From Phymorhynchus buccinoides (lineage: Eukaryota; Mollusca; Gastropoda; Neogastropoda; Raphitomidae), in assembly GCA_017654935.2 (NCBI GenBank), contig CM065712.1:27228030-27292029 (forward strand): a stretch of DNA of 64,000 bases, written 5' to 3'. Both the position numbers and the translations under genes were made by a program. A model generated the notes under the pieces. The model was not told the DNA's origin. It was given only the letters and a program-made list of their open reading frames with translations, and searched no databases. This document shows, in pieces, positions 23,539 to 35,531 of this stretch (position 1 is its first letter; each line of letters begins with the position of its first letter).

Positions 23539-24101
23539 CAGACAAACCCCTATTTTACGACCCTCTGTTAAGCGACCACCTCTCATTTGAGACCGGATTT
23601 GTTGGCACAGATGCATTTTACTATGTAAACGACCTCTCTTAAACGACTTCCTCTAAAACGCGACTTACGACCACCATTTTGTTGGTTTTTACGACCGTTG
23701 TTGTCGTCTGCATAGACTTCGAGCAAAGGGAAACAACCACGGTCAAGGGACTGAAAGTGGAGTCGCTTCCCTTGTTGTAGAAAAGATGGCGGAAAGCGTA
23801 GGAAAAGCACGAAAACCACTGACTTTGAAAAAGAAAACCACTGACTTTGGACGAGAGTGGAGGTGATTAACAGAAGTCGGCGAAGTGAAACTGTAATACA
23901 TCGATTGCACAATCCTATGGAGTTGGAAAGACCCAAATCCAGTTTTAATATGTCATTGTATGTGTGCATGAAGAAGAGAGTATGAACTGTGCTGAACTTT
24001 TTCTTTCTACGGCTGCAGTGAAAACCTCCGTCATACGACCCCTCCAATTTACGACCGATTTTTCCGGACATTTTGGAAGTCTTAAAATAGAGGTTTGTCT
24101 G
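23539..24101 (+). mobile_element. pogo-like element with transposase start remnant
   Basis: Inverted ends CAGACAAACCCCTATTTTAC and GTAAAATAGAGGTTTGTCTG-like, with TA at the right and decayed TG at the left, 563 bp. At 23785 an ATG opens MAESVGKARKPLTLKKK, like the start of pogo/Tigger transposases before the first helix-turn-helix; the frame ends soon after. Likely an internally deleted derivative. Confidence 0.55.
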
Positions 24102-24169
24102 TACTCCTCAAAATTAAAAAAATGTTACACTTGTGACAGTGAGAAAACCGTATTCTTCAAACAACAGTA

Positions 24170-24329
24170 CAGTGGAAGCTCCCTTATAAGACCTCCCATT
24201 ATAAGACTCCCTCCCACATAAGACCTACTTCTCTGAGACATTGTCCTTCTTTGTAAGTATTAAAATGACCTCCCTTATAAGAACTCATTTTGGATGATTT
24301 TTGGAAGTCTTATAAAGGAGGTTTCACTG
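24170..24329 (+). mobile_element. Family A MITE, complete 160-bp copy
   Basis: TA at 24168-24169 and 24330-24331. Ends CAGTGGAAGCTCCCTTATAA and the inverse of CAGTGAAACCTCCTTTATAA. It is the reference copy for the family: it holds AGACATTGTCCTTCTTTGTA and both the 15- and 17-bp subterminal units. Confidence 0.88.
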
Positions 24330-24447
24330 TAGTTGAAAAAAGCGTATTTGAAACGATTTTTCACCAACAAGAGCTTGGATATATCCTTTAACCCTTTCAC
24401 CGCCAGGCATTTTTCCTGCAATACTGGGAATTTCGCTGCGACATGTA

Positions 24448-25181
24448 CAGTGGAGTCCGGGTAAAACGAATTTTAACGGAACATAGACTCAGTTCGTTGT
24501 ATCAGGATTTCGTTATACATGTACATGTACAATGTATGTTGAAAACAAAAACAGTTCAAACACTCGCCAATGATAACCGAAAACATAAACTTGACCAGTT
24601 TGGATCGTCTGTCTTAATCACGGGATGTACAAGGCTTGAAGAAGTTCAGCAGTGTTGTCTGACGCTGAACTGTTTTGGCACACTTTTCAACAAGTTTGTC
24701 CATTAAGTGACAACACATCACACAAATTTAGTTTGTTATAGGCTTTCACGAACTTTTCGATCTTTATTTTGAGCGCGAATTGTAAAGCGACCTTGAGAAA
24801 CCGAATGATCTGTAGGAAGCCTAGGCCTAGCAGACGGCCCAGTGTGAATCTAAATGAGTTCACGCATGCGCAGTTCATATTTTCCAACTTCCTTCCTCTT
24901 GACAACACGTTCTAGCTTGGAGTTTGAAGACCTAGGTTTTTGCAGCGCATCGCACAGGCTGAGTTCGTTATAGGCTATTTTTCCAAGTAAATAAAATTAT
25001 CCTGGGGCGTAGAACATGTGTTCGTAAAAAGCGGATGTTCGTTATTTCAAAAGGATTTTTTGTTCGTTATACCCATGGCTTTGCAAGTGACAAATAGAAG
25101 GGCATTTGCCGGGAAATTGAAGTCAGTTCGTTAATCGTGAAATTTCGTTAAAAGCGAGTTCGTTATAGTTGGACTCCACTG
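24448..25181. mobile_element. pogo/mariner-like element nested in family B MITE
   Basis: TA at 24446 and 25182; ends CAGTGGAGTCCGGGTAAAAC and the inverse of CAGTGGAGTCCAACTATAAC. A GCATGCGC motif near 24864 and no transposase ORF. Confidence 0.75.
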
Positions 25182-25278
25182 TATAACATTAGGTCTATCC
25201 TTACCTCCCAAAATTAAGAAAATAGGGTCCTCAGATAACAGGCCCTGATTTGATGCCTTTTAGTGACATGGGTCTTAA

Positions 25279-25498
25279 CCCCATGACTGCCACCAACATA
25301 TTGCGTACCGACCTGATGACATCACTGATGATGTCATCAAATGAAGAGGACTAACCCTGATACGCTGGCTTTTGCTCTAACATAAACAAGAGAGCTATAT
25401 CCCCAGACCAATTTGCCAGATTGGCTCTATCAGTTGTCTTTTTCATGTCATGATTTGCCCAATGATTTTTTCTTCAATTTTCTCTGGCAGTCAATGGG
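25279..25498. mobile_element. TTAA MITE nested in family B MITE
   Basis: TTAA at 25275-25278 and 25499-25502; ends CCCCATGACTGCCA and TGGCAGTCAATGGG, 220 bp. Confidence 0.75.
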
Positions 25499-25634
25499 TT
25501 AAACCATTGTGGTGCATAAATGCGACATTGGCGGTGAAAGGGTTAAAGAAAATAACACACAGAGAGAGATGAAGAGAGAGAGAGATGAAGAGAGAGAGAT
25601 GAAGAGAGACAGAGAAAGGGTCAGGGTGACCTAC

Positions 25635-25708
25635 CTTGTTGGGCCCCATGGCCCTCATGATACCGTTGGGGTAGCGGCTGAAGACCTCCATCATGATGGA
25701 TGTGATTT
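25635..25708 (-). CDS. CCNT: Cyclin T exon 9 (last helix of cyclin box 2)
   Basis: A 74-base exon between GTGGCAG|AA and AACAAG|GTAGGT, reading EITSIMMEVFSRYPNGIMRA then MGPNK. It corresponds to the helix [20 protein letters not shown]. Out phase 0, as exon 10 requires. Its acceptor region has a copy at 26388-26454. Confidence 0.88.
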
Positions 25709-25774
25709 CTGCCACAGACAACAAGACAGGCTATTTTCTTTCCTTTTGTCATTACACCACAGGACGAATGTTAA

Positions 25775-26360
25775 AGGTGCACTCGGACGGGCGAGTTTTT
25801 TTTCAAGAAACACGTCGAGATCACCAGAAAGACAGCCTTTTCAAGGATCGGAACACTCACTCTGCTCTGGTTTCTTAGAAATTAAACCGTCAAAACGGCG
25901 ATTCTTCCTTGGCGGAGATGCTGGAGAGAGTAGCCATTTTGGATGGGGTGGGTGGAGGTTACTCACTGTGGTTGAAGCGTTTTATTTTTTGTAGTGCAGT
26001 ATAAAGAAAAAAAAGATTAAAAAAAAGGAGCTATTTCTTTTGTTGTGAGCGAAACTCCTTTAGATAAACTGCATACAATAAAAAAAAAAGAAAAAAAAAA
26101 AGGCTTGTATTGCGAAAAGTTTGTGCAAACGATTTGGCCATTTGCAAACACAGGCGGCCATTCAAAAAGAGGCGGCAAACGCCTTCTCTTTGGGTGAAAG
26201 AATTTGACTTCCAGCACCTCCGCCAAGGAGGAATCGCCTTTTTGACGGCTTCATTTCTGGGAAAAACCAGAGCAAAGTGAGTGTTGCAATCTCTGTAAAG
26301 GGTGTTTTCCTGCTGATCTGGACGTGCTCCTTGCAAAAACTCATCCGTCAGGGTGCCCCT
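25775..26360. mobile_element. TTAA-flanked MITE, family C, copy 2
   Basis: TTAA at 25771-25774 and 26361-26364; ends AGGTGCACTCGGACGG and the inverse of AGGGGCACCCTGACGG. A duplicated copy of the flanking intron at 26449 keeps the empty TTAA site. Confidence 0.85.
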
Positions 26361-26387
26361 TTAAGAAAAGACGTCCATCAAGATATC

Positions 26388-26454
26388 TGCCACAGACAAG
26401 ACAGGCTCTTTTTCTTTCTTTTTGCTATCACACCACAGGACGAATGTTAAGAAA
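26388..26454 (-). repeat. Partial duplicate of the exon 9 acceptor region
   Basis: ATCTGCCACAGACAAGACAG through CACCACAGGACGAATGTTAA repeats 25706-25774, including the pyrimidine tract and AG acceptor (GTGGCAG on the minus strand). Little exon sequence is copied. Confidence 0.75.
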
Positions 26455-26477
26455 AGACCTCTCCTCTACACCCTTGC

Positions 26478-27120
26478 ACTCATTTCTATCAAGCTATCGG
26501 CATCCGTCCGCAATCTAGGTGTTACTTTGGACCAAACCCTTTCTTTCAAACAGCATGTTTCCAATGTTTGCAAGGCTTGCTATCTAGAACTTCGAAGAAT
26601 TAGTTCCATCCGTCGTTTCCTCTCTCAGGATGCCCTGAAGACTCTAGTATGTGCTTTTGTCCTGTCTCGCCTTGACTACTGTAACTCACTTCTTGCTGGC
26701 TGTCCATCAATTCTCATCTCTAAGCTCCAACGGGTCCAGCATAATGCTGCTCGTCTCATTTCTCGCTCCCCTAGGTACGATCACATCACTCCGGTTCTTC
26801 GTTCCCTACATTGGCTCCCAGTTCAATCCCGTATTGACTACAAAATTCTCCTCCTTGCCTTCAAGTCACTGAATGATCAAGCTCCCCAGTATCTCTCTGA
26901 TCTTCTTCATCTCTATGTCCCAGCTCGCCAACTACGTTCGTCTTCTGATTCTCGTCTCCTTTCCATTCCCTCCATCCGTCTCAAATCTGCTGGCCAACGT
27001 TCTTTTTCTTGTCAAGCACCATCTCTGTGGAATTCTCTGCCTTCTCCTCTCCGACACTCCAACTCAGTCTCCTCATTCAAAACCTCTCTTAAAACCCATC
27101 TTTTTCCTGCTGCGCCCTAA
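26478..27120 (+). mobile_element. LINE 3' fragment, end of reverse transcriptase ORF
   Basis: An open frame gives RNLGVTLDQTLSFKQHVSN, then LSRLDYCNSLLAGCP, LQRVQHNAARLISRS, LHWLPVQSRIDYKILLLAFK and PSLWNSLPSPLRHS, and ends HLFPAAP. This is the conserved C-terminal region after the reverse transcriptase in L2/CR1-type non-LTR elements. The catalytic part is absent, so it is a 5'-truncated copy. Intron 8, antisense to cyclin T. Confidence 0.85.
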
Positions 27121-27900
<780 letters not shown>

Positions 27901-28221
27901 GTTCCGTCGACCGCTGTTGCATTCTCAGATTACCGCGGACACTAAACTGACCTTGACTCACTCGGGGCGAATGAGCCGGATTCGGCTCATGGCTCGCACA
28001 ATCGTTTAGGACGAATGGCCCGGCTCCGGCTCATAAGAGTTTCCAAGAGGTTTTGATTTCTGGCGTGTAACCAGCTTTCCGGTGCGAAGTCATAACCTAT
28101 TTTCAGTTTGCTTTGACCTTGCCTCTATTGAAATCAACCAATCATTGCAGACTTTACATTCAGCTTAGGTTGTAGAGGGGGGTCAAAGATCGGAATGTGA
28201 AATCTTCCATCTTTCTATGTG

Positions 28222-28500
28222 TTAGCTGTTTTCGTCAATAGGAGACCAACGACGAAGGTAAGGAATCTGATATTTTACGATCGTTTAGTGCATGGTGTTG
28301 CTAATCTTTTCTGAAAATATTGATGCCTAACTCTTCATAACTTGGTTTTGGTGATTATTTTACAGTACAGTTAGCTGTTTTCGTCAATAGGAGACAAACG
28401 ACGAAGGTAAGGAATCTGATATTTTACGATCGTTTAGTGCATGGTGTTAGTAATCCTATCTTAAAATATCAGTCCATAACTTTTTTGTAGTGATGGGTTT
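28222..28500 (+). repeat. 147-bp tandem duplication, dispersed repeat
   Basis: GTTAGCTGTTTTCGTCAATA begins two units 147 bp apart. Parts recur inverted at 48795-48905 (ACGATCGTAAAATATCAGAT), so it is a dispersed family. Confidence 0.65.
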
Positions 28501-28595
28501 TGGAACCTAGTCAAATGGCCCGTCCGAAACGGTTGTAAGGGGAAGCCACTGGCCAGGGCCGAGAGGGTTAAAGCAGTGATTTACTGTGCGCTTAC

Positions 28596-28668
28596 CTTTC
28601 AGCTTCTCTTCGGTCAGGGAGGGCTCGATGTAGTGGTACCATTGTTTGCCCTCCTTGGGGGACCACAT
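28596..28668 (-). CDS. CCNT: Cyclin T exon 8 (cyclin box 2)
   Basis: A 73-base exon between GAGCAG|ATG and AAAG|GTAAGC, reading MWSPKEGKQWYHYIEPSLTE then EKLK plus one base. It matches the DGKHWWEYVD..VTLELL region. A 2.7-kb array of 23-bp repeats begins about 30 bases upstream of the acceptor. Confidence 0.9.
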
Positions 28669-28697
28669 CTGCTCACAGACACACACCGTCACAGTTA

Positions 28698-31440
28698 CTG
28701 TTAGTTCTACATCTACTGTGTTGCTAGTTCTACATCTACTGTGTTGTTAGTTCTACATCTACTGTGTTGCTAGTTCTACATCTACTGTGTTGCTAGTTCT
28801 ACATCTACTGCGTTGCTAGTTCTACATCTACTGCGTTGCTAGTTCTACATCTACTGTGTTGCTAGTTCTACATCTACTGTGTTGCTAGTTCTACATCTAC
28901 TGTGTTGCTAGTTCTACATCTACTGCGTTGTTAGTTCTACATCTACTGTGTTGTTAGTTCTACATCTACTGTGTTGTTAGTTCTACATCTACTGCGTTGT
29001 TAGTTCTACATCTACTGCGTTGTTAGTTCTACATCTACTGCGTTGTTAGTTCTACATCTACTGTGTTGCTAGTTCTACATCTACTGTGTTGCTAGTTCTA
29101 CATCTACTGTGTTGCTAGTTCTACATCTACTGTGTTGCTAGTTCTACATCTACTGCGTTGTTAGTTCTACATCTACTGCGTTGCTAGTTCTACATCTACT
29201 GTGTTGTTAGTTCTACATCTACTGTGTTGCTAGTTCTACATCTACTGTGTTGCTAGTTCTACATCTACTGTGTTGCTAGTTCTACATCTACTGTGTTGCT
29301 AGTTCTACATCTACTGTGTTGCTAGTTCTACATCTACTGCGTTGTTAGTTCTACATCTACTGTGTTGCTAGTTCTACATCTACTGTGTTGCTAGTTCTAC
29401 ATCTACTGTGTTGCTAGTTCTACATCTACATCTACTGTGTTGCTAGTTCTACATCTACTGCGTTGTTAGTTCTACATCTACTGCGTTGTTAGTTCTACAT
29501 CTACTGTGTTGCTAGTTCTACATCTACTGCATTGTTAGTTCTACATCTACTGTGTTGCTAGTTCTACATCTACTGCGTTGTTAGTTCTACATCTACTGCG
29601 TTGTTAGTTCTACATCTACTGTGTTGCTAGTTCTACATCTACTGCATTGTTAGTTCTACATCTACTGCGTTGTTAGTTCTACATCTACTGCGTTGCTAGT
29701 TCTACATCTACTGCGTTGCTAGTTCTACATCTACTGTGTTGCTAGTTCTACATCTACTGTGTTGCTAGTTCTACATCTACATCTACTGTGTTGCTAGTTC
29801 TACATCTACTGCGTTGTTAGTTCTACATCTACTGCGTTGTTAGTTCTACATCTACTGTGTTGCTAGTTCTACATCTACTGTTTGTTAGTTCTACATCTAC
29901 TGTGTTGCTAGTTCTACATCTACTGCGTTGTTAGTTCTACATCTACTGCGTTGCTAGTTCTACATCTACTGCGTTGTTAGTTCTACATCTACTGCGTTGT
30001 TAGTTCTACATCTACTGCGTTGTTAGTTCTACATCTACTGCGTTGTTAGTTCTACATCTACTGCGTTGTTAGTTCTACATCTACTGCGTTGTTAGTTCTA
30101 CATCTACTGCGTTGTTAGTTCTACATCTACTGCGTTGTTAGTTCTACATCTACTGCGTTGTTAGTTCTACATCTACTGCGTTGCTAGTTCTACATCTACT
30201 GCATTGTTAGTTCTACATCTACTGCGTTGTTAGTTCTACATCTACTGCGTTGCTAGTTCTACATCTACTGCATTGTTAGTTCTACATCTACTGCGTTGTT
30301 AGTTCTACATCTACTGCGTTGCTAGTTCTACATCTACTGCGTTGTTAGTTCTACATCTACTGCGTTGTTAGTTCTACATCTACTGCGTTGTTAGTTCTAC
30401 ATCTACTGCGTTGCTAGTTCTACATCTACTGCGTTGTTAGTTCTACATCTACTGCGTTGCTAGTTCTACATCTACTGCGTTGCTAGTTCTACATCTACTG
30501 CGTTGCTAGTTCTACATCTACTGCGTTGTTAGTTCTACATCTACTGCGTTGTTAGTTCTACATCTACTGCGTTGCTAGTTCTACATCTACTGCGTTGTTA
30601 GTTCTACATCTACTGCGTTGTTAGTTCTACATCTACTGCGTTGCTAGTTCTACATCTACTGCGTTGCTAGTTCTACATCTACTGCGTTGCTAGTTCTACA
30701 TCTACTGCGTTGTTAGTTCTACATCTACTGCGTTGCTAGTTCTACATCTACTGTTTGCTAGTTCTACATCTACTGTGTTGTTAGTTCTACATCTACTGCG
30801 TTGCTAGTTCTACATCTACTGCGTTGTTAGTTCTACATCTACTGCGTTGTTAGTTCTACATCTACTGCGTTGTTAGTTCTACATCTACTGCATTGTTAGT
30901 TCTACATCTACTGTGTTGTTAGTTCTACATCTACTGCGTTGCTAGTTCTACATTACTGTTGTTAGTTCTACATCTACTGCGTTGCTAGTTCTACATCTAC
31001 TGCGTTGTTAGTTCTACATCTACTGCGTTGCTAGTTCTACATCTACTGCATTGTTAGTTCTACATCTACTGCGTTGCTAGTTCTACATCTACTGCATTGT
31101 TAGTTCTACATCTACTGCGTTGCTAGTTCTACATCTACTGCGTTGCTAGTTCTACATCTACTGCGTTGCTAGTTCTACATCTACTGCGTTGTTAGTTCTA
31201 CATCTACTGTGTTGCTAGTTCTACATCTACTGCGTTGCTAGTTCTACATCTACTGTGTTGCTAGTTCTACATCTACTGTGTTGTTAGTTCTACATCTACT
31301 GCGTTGCTAGTTCTACATCTACTGTGTTGCTAGTTCTACATCTACTGCGTTGTTAGTTCTACATCTACTGCGTTGCTAGTTCTACATCTACTGTGTTGCT
31401 AGTTCTACATCTACTGTATTGTTAGTTCTACATCTACTGT
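28698..31440. repeat. 23-bp tandem array, about 119 copies (intron 7)
   Basis: Consensus TAGTTCTACATCTACTG followed by YGTTGY; variation is almost confined to those two Y positions (C/T). A few units have an extra CATCTA or a lost base. No unique spacers, so not CRISPR-like. Confidence 0.95.
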
Positions 31441-31487
31441 ATCACCTTCGTCACAATCATCATCATCACCACAGACATCATCACAAA

Positions 31488-31665
31488 CATCATTGCAATC
31501 ATCATCATCATATCCTCCGAAGTCGGAGTGTGGCTGCCCACGTGGCAGGGTAATCAAAAATGGTCTCACACACATAATGTTCTCATCCCTAGCTGGTGCA
31601 TTTTTGCCTTGGTGTTCAAGTGCTTCGGCTGGGATGATCCCTGGAGTCTTTAAGCCAGGGTACGA
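31488..31665 (+). mobile_element. SINE-like repeat, solo copy
   Basis: CGAAGTCGGAGTGTGGCTGC, then ACATAATGTTCTCATCCCTA and GGATGATCCCTGGAGTCTTT to AGCCAGGG. It shares its layout with 57903-58070 and its 3' half with the 85-bp satellite at 36.8 kb. Confidence 0.65.
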
Positions 31666-31719
31666 CATCAACAACAAACAATCATCATCATCATTATCAC
31701 CACCACCATCATCATCATC

Positions 31720-31908
31720 CAGGGCTCCCAGGGACCCCCTAAAGGACCCTCTAAAAGAATGTGCAGGGGGTCCCAGGGATGCACTAGAAAAATTCTGTTT
31801 AGCATTCGCAATGCCACTGTGACCCTCTATCCCACCTCCAGGAACCTCTATACTGTAAGTGAAGGAGTCCCTGGGACCCCTTGTTTTGTGAGATGATTGG
31901 GAGCCCTG
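31720..31908. mobile_element. hAT-like MITE with 5-bp target duplication, copy 2
   Basis: CAGGGCTCCC...GGGAGCCCTG flanked by TCATC on both sides (within CAT repeat, so less decisive than copy 1). 189 bp, intron 7 side. Confidence 0.75.
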
Positions 31909-31917
31909 TCATCATCA

Positions 31918-31970
31918 AGGGCTCACCTTCAATTTGGACCACTTGAAGGCACAGTAGATGCAGGCGGCGG
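31918..31970 (-). repeat. Partial duplicate of exon 7 with splice donor
   Basis: Repeats 32011-32063 almost exactly at a distance of 93 bp: the last 46 bases or so of exon 7 plus the GTGAGC donor, but no acceptor. Confidence 0.85.
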
Positions 31971-32019
31971 CGACGATAATAATAGCATAACATCATCATC
32001 ACAATCATCAAGGGCTCAC

Positions 32020-32110
32020 CTTCAATTTGGACCACTTGAAGGCACAGTAGATGCAGGCGGCGGCGATCACTTGAGGTGTGTGCAGCACCGGTATGAATGT
32101 CAACTGGATC
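32020..32110 (-). CDS. CCNT: Cyclin T exon 7 (cyclin box 2)
   Basis: A 91-base exon between TTGCAG|G and TTGAAG|GTGAGC. After one base completing Val it reads IQLTFIPVLHTPQVIAAACI then YCAFKWSKLK, matching the LHLTTF...YTPPVVA...HLACKW segment of cyclin box 2. A partial copy of its 3' end with donor lies downstream at 31918-31970. Confidence 0.92.
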
Positions 32111-32838
32111 CTGCAACACCACGCAAAGCCACAAATGAACTCCTTCAAGACAGCAAGCAGCTGCCTGAGGGAAAACACCATTACCGGCCTGGGAGTTGCC
32201 TAGACAACAAATTATTAAAAAAATCAATAAAAAAAATCCAGTCCTGTGGAAAGTGCGGTGGAAGGGCGGGCCACCATGGACCACGAAATGTTGTTGGACA
32301 ACACTGAAATTAGCCCCCGACATGACCAAGAACGAAACAAGCAATCAGTGTAAAATACAGCATTACAGGCATGGTAGTGGAGGCAAAGTGGTTTTCAAGG
32401 AAAATGGCCAGGGGTCCAGGGGGGCCGAAGAAAATTCAATAAAGGAGAGTGACATTTTTCACTTTTTCATGCCATTTCAATGCATTTTTTTTAATAATTT
32501 TGTTTCAAACTGTTTTGCGGAGGTCTACCATGCCTGAAAATAGCTATTTTAACAGAAAACGCAAAACCTCTGACAGTAGAAGTAAATCCTCAGTCAGGAA
32601 TTCTTGATCGTCTGAACATTCTGATGCCTGAAAAAAGTGCAACAAAACTCGCCTCGTGTCTGCGATTCGGTTTTCAACAACACTACCGGCTGATCCAAGT
32701 TTAATTTTCACTTTGAAATCGTGATTACTTGCATTGAAATCGTAATTATCAGTCTCCTTATTACGAAAAAACTGTTAACGAACACAATATTGGGGCAATT
32801 TTTTAGGCCAATTTTTTTTTTTACATTTTGAACATTAA
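32111..32838. other. Intron 6 DNA, no gene recognised
   Basis: Unassigned. GGCATGGTAGTGG near 32370 also occurs at 8075. Confidence 0.4.
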
Positions 32839-33373
32839 CCCTCTGAGACCCCCAAGCTCCGGGAGACTCCAAAACCTGGTCGTTGTCTAGTTCCGGTAAC
32901 GCCCGATAGCGCCCGCTGAACAGCAGGTCTAGTAGTTTCACTTTCACTTTCTCCCTACCCACAATGCAATATACTAAGTTAGTGCTTCCTTTTCCTGACT
33001 CTCAGTGGTCCGTTTTTGGTTCTTACAGCAAGGGAAAGCACCCACTAGTCTTTTTGAACGGATTTTTCGAAGTGACCCCAAAAATGTTTCCTTCTTTCCA
33101 CGTGACGTGCGCAGTATTGACTCGGCGCGATGCTCGGAGCGCCATTATGGATTTTTTTAATTCCAATTCATGGTTTGTTGTGTGACTGTGTGTTAGCTTT
33201 GGAATAATATCATCATTGCTATTCAATATGCATCTTTCAGAAATGAAATGTGAGTTAGACTTTATTCTGGGTGATTTTTTTTAATGAAAAGATTTGGTGT
33301 GACCTTCGGAGTTAATGCCCTTGTCTCAGGGACTGGGATCGATTCTCAGTTCCAATGGTCGGGAGTCAATGGG
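32839..33373. mobile_element. Possible TTAA-flanked MITE
   Basis: TTAA at 32835 and 33374 bracket CCCTCTGAGACCCCC and CGGGAGTCAATGGG, which are only loosely inverted. 535 bp. Confidence 0.35.
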
Positions 33374-33768
33374 TTAACAAATTAAATACAAGTGCCAAAC
33401 ATATAACAAACACTAGAAGAGTGACAAAGCGAAGCAACTTGAAAAACGCGCTTTGGATTGAGGAAAAATGGATTCAGATAAGTTTTGAGGACTTGGAAAT
33501 CACTGTTCCGAAAATATTCGGAATTAGGCTCTGGTTGGCATTCTCCATTTCCAAATATAATCGGAATGAGTTAAAAAAAAATGTTACGCACATTTCCTCA
33601 CAGGTCAACAGCAACCTCTCAACTCAGGCAAACGAAGAAACAACAAAGAAACAAAACAAAAATAATAAGAACAAAACAACAGACGTACCTTTCATCATCT
33701 CGCAGTCATCCTACTTTCCCAGCAGACCACACGGACATCCTTCTCTCATTCTTTTTTTTTCTGTATTA
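33374..33768. other. Intron 6 DNA, no gene recognised
   Basis: AT-rich with AAC/AAA-rich text; no coding or repeat signal that I recognise. Confidence 0.4.
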
Positions 33769-35029
33769 CAGTGGTACCCCTCTAATAAGACGCTTGCAAA
33801 TGCGACTTCTCCTCACATACGACTGATTGTTTTTTCCCCGAACACATTCCACTATATATCCTATGCCGCAAATACGACTTTTCCTGAGTTCCGACTTACG
33901 ACCCGATTTCAGGGGTTGAGATGCGACCACAATCTTATCTTTTTTGCAGTCAAGTTCGTGCAAATCGATCTTTCGATGAAAAGCAGACGAACTCGTGATC
34001 GAAAGTCATGGCAATGGGTCCGATGGCAACTTCGATGGCCCATGTTGCACTCACACACAAACTACACATAACAGTACAGACCTAATCTTCGCCATAACGG
34101 ACCTACTAAATACTGGATTATGCACAATGACACAACACAAAATATGACAAAGTAACGCTCTGGCAGTTCAGTTTTAGTCACAGTTTGCACACACAGAACT
34201 TTTACCGCGCATACAACCGAGCTGACAAAATGGCGCCGCATACACCGCAGATACGAAATCACGGCAAACGCTAATGCGCCAGCTGCTTTCATTTATCGCA
34301 TTTTGTGAGTTGTTTGCATTCAGTGAGAGTTGTAGTGCACAGACTAATGCTGATTTATCAGTCTGATAGCGGAAAGGAGCTGCTTTTCAACTTTTCCATT
34401 TCCATTTTCCATTGGAAGCGCGCCCCATAACTTTTGCTTGGAGAGTTATGCCCCGTGTACTCATGCGACTTGTAGAAGGGCCCGCCACTCTCTGTTCTTC
34501 TTCAAGTCAGTGATCGATATGGCGACTCGGAAAAGATGCTTGGTCCTCTAATAAGACCACCCCTCAGATAAGACTTTTTGGTAAAGGTCAAGATGTGCCA
34601 CCCCCCCTACCTATCTCGGTTAATTGTATTTTTCCGTTATTGCCTTTCTTACCATACATAAAGCTGTATTTTAGGAACATTTTTAGCTAATAAACTTTTT
34701 GGAATACTAACCCTAACCCTAACCCTACCCCCCACCCTATAAGACGGAAAAACGCAACGAACCACAACTGTGACAAATCGCGGTGTACTGCAGTACATAG
34801 TGGGGGGTAGGGTTAGGTTTAGGGGTAGGGTTAGGGTTAGGGTTAGGGTTAGTATTCCAAAAAGGTAATTAGCTAAAAATGTTCCTAAAATACAGCTTTA
34901 TGTATGGTAAGAAAGGCAAAAACGCAAAAATACAATTAACCGAGAAATGCATGGGGGGTGGCACATCTTTACCTTTACCGACTTTTTTTTCCACCGCACT
35001 TTCAAGGTCTTATTAGAGGGGTACCACTG
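33769..35029. mobile_element. TA-flanked foldback transposon with telomere-like repeats
   Basis: TA at 33767 and 35030. Ends are perfect inverted copies (CAGTGGTACCCCTCTAATAA). The right 230 bp is also inverted against 34540-34740 (AAAGCTGTATTTTAGGAACA and its inverse), each arm ending in (CCCTAA)/(TTAGGG) repeats at 34709-34728 and 34806-34853. An ATGGCGACTCGGAAAAG string at 34518 may be a transposase start remnant. pogo/mariner-like. Confidence 0.75.
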
Positions 35030-35289
35030 TACTATTTATGTTCCCCCATTCTCCCCAATGTTTATGTGCCCATGGCCTAAAGACATTACAGTATTTCAAG
35101 TTTCAAGTTCTCTCTCATTCTCTCTCCCACTCTGTCTCATTCTCTCTCTCTGTCTCTCTCTCATTCATTCTCTCGCTTATCTCGTACTCACCTCACCTTA
35201 ACCTCTCAATGAGTCAATCTCCTCTTTTTTCTCTCTCTCTCTCCTTCCTGGACTAGGAATCCTCTTTACTAATCCAAAGTCACTCTTAA

Positions 35290-35531
35290 CCATTTCGCCG
35301 CCAACAATCTTTTAGCCCAAATTATCCACCAAACTTACATTGGGTCAAGAAAATATTTTGTCTGAAATATTGGGGATTCCTTTACTACCTGCTTAAAAAA
35401 CGAGGCCTATCCTTAACTCCCTAAATCAAGAACACAAATATTATTGGATAACAGACCTTGAATTCAAGGTTTTTACTGACATGGGTGTTCAATCATTGTG
35501 GTGCAAAAATGCGACGTTGGCGGCGAAAAGG
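35290..35531. mobile_element. piggyBac-like MITE, family B, copy 3
   Basis: TTAA at 35286-35289, CCATTTCGCCGCCA at left and TTGGCGGCGAAAAGG at right, followed by decayed TTAG. 242 bp. Interior matches 41740-41905 and, inverted, 43100-43205. Confidence 0.7.

Larger units (their letters stand above)
24392..25542. mobile_element. piggyBac-like MITE, family B, copy 2, with two insertions
   Basis: TTAA at 24388-24391 and 25543-25546 flanks CCCTTTCACCGCCA...TGGCGGTGAAAGGG? (right end GGCGGTGAAAGGG). The 1151 bp include a pogo-like insertion (24448-25181) and a second TTAA MITE (25279-25498). Located between exons 9 and 10. Confidence 0.8.

Noticed and set aside
25509..25994. 161-codon plus-strand ORF over exon 9
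   Set aside because: Antisense shadow of exon 9 joined to GA-rich and MITE sequence.
28698..31440. CRISPR-like array
   Set aside because: Repeats are contiguous 23-bp units with no unique spacers, in a eukaryotic intron.
33690..33720. Possible exon 6 of cyclin T with a GTACGT donor
   Set aside because: All frames have stops or no match; the true exon was found at 40652-40697.
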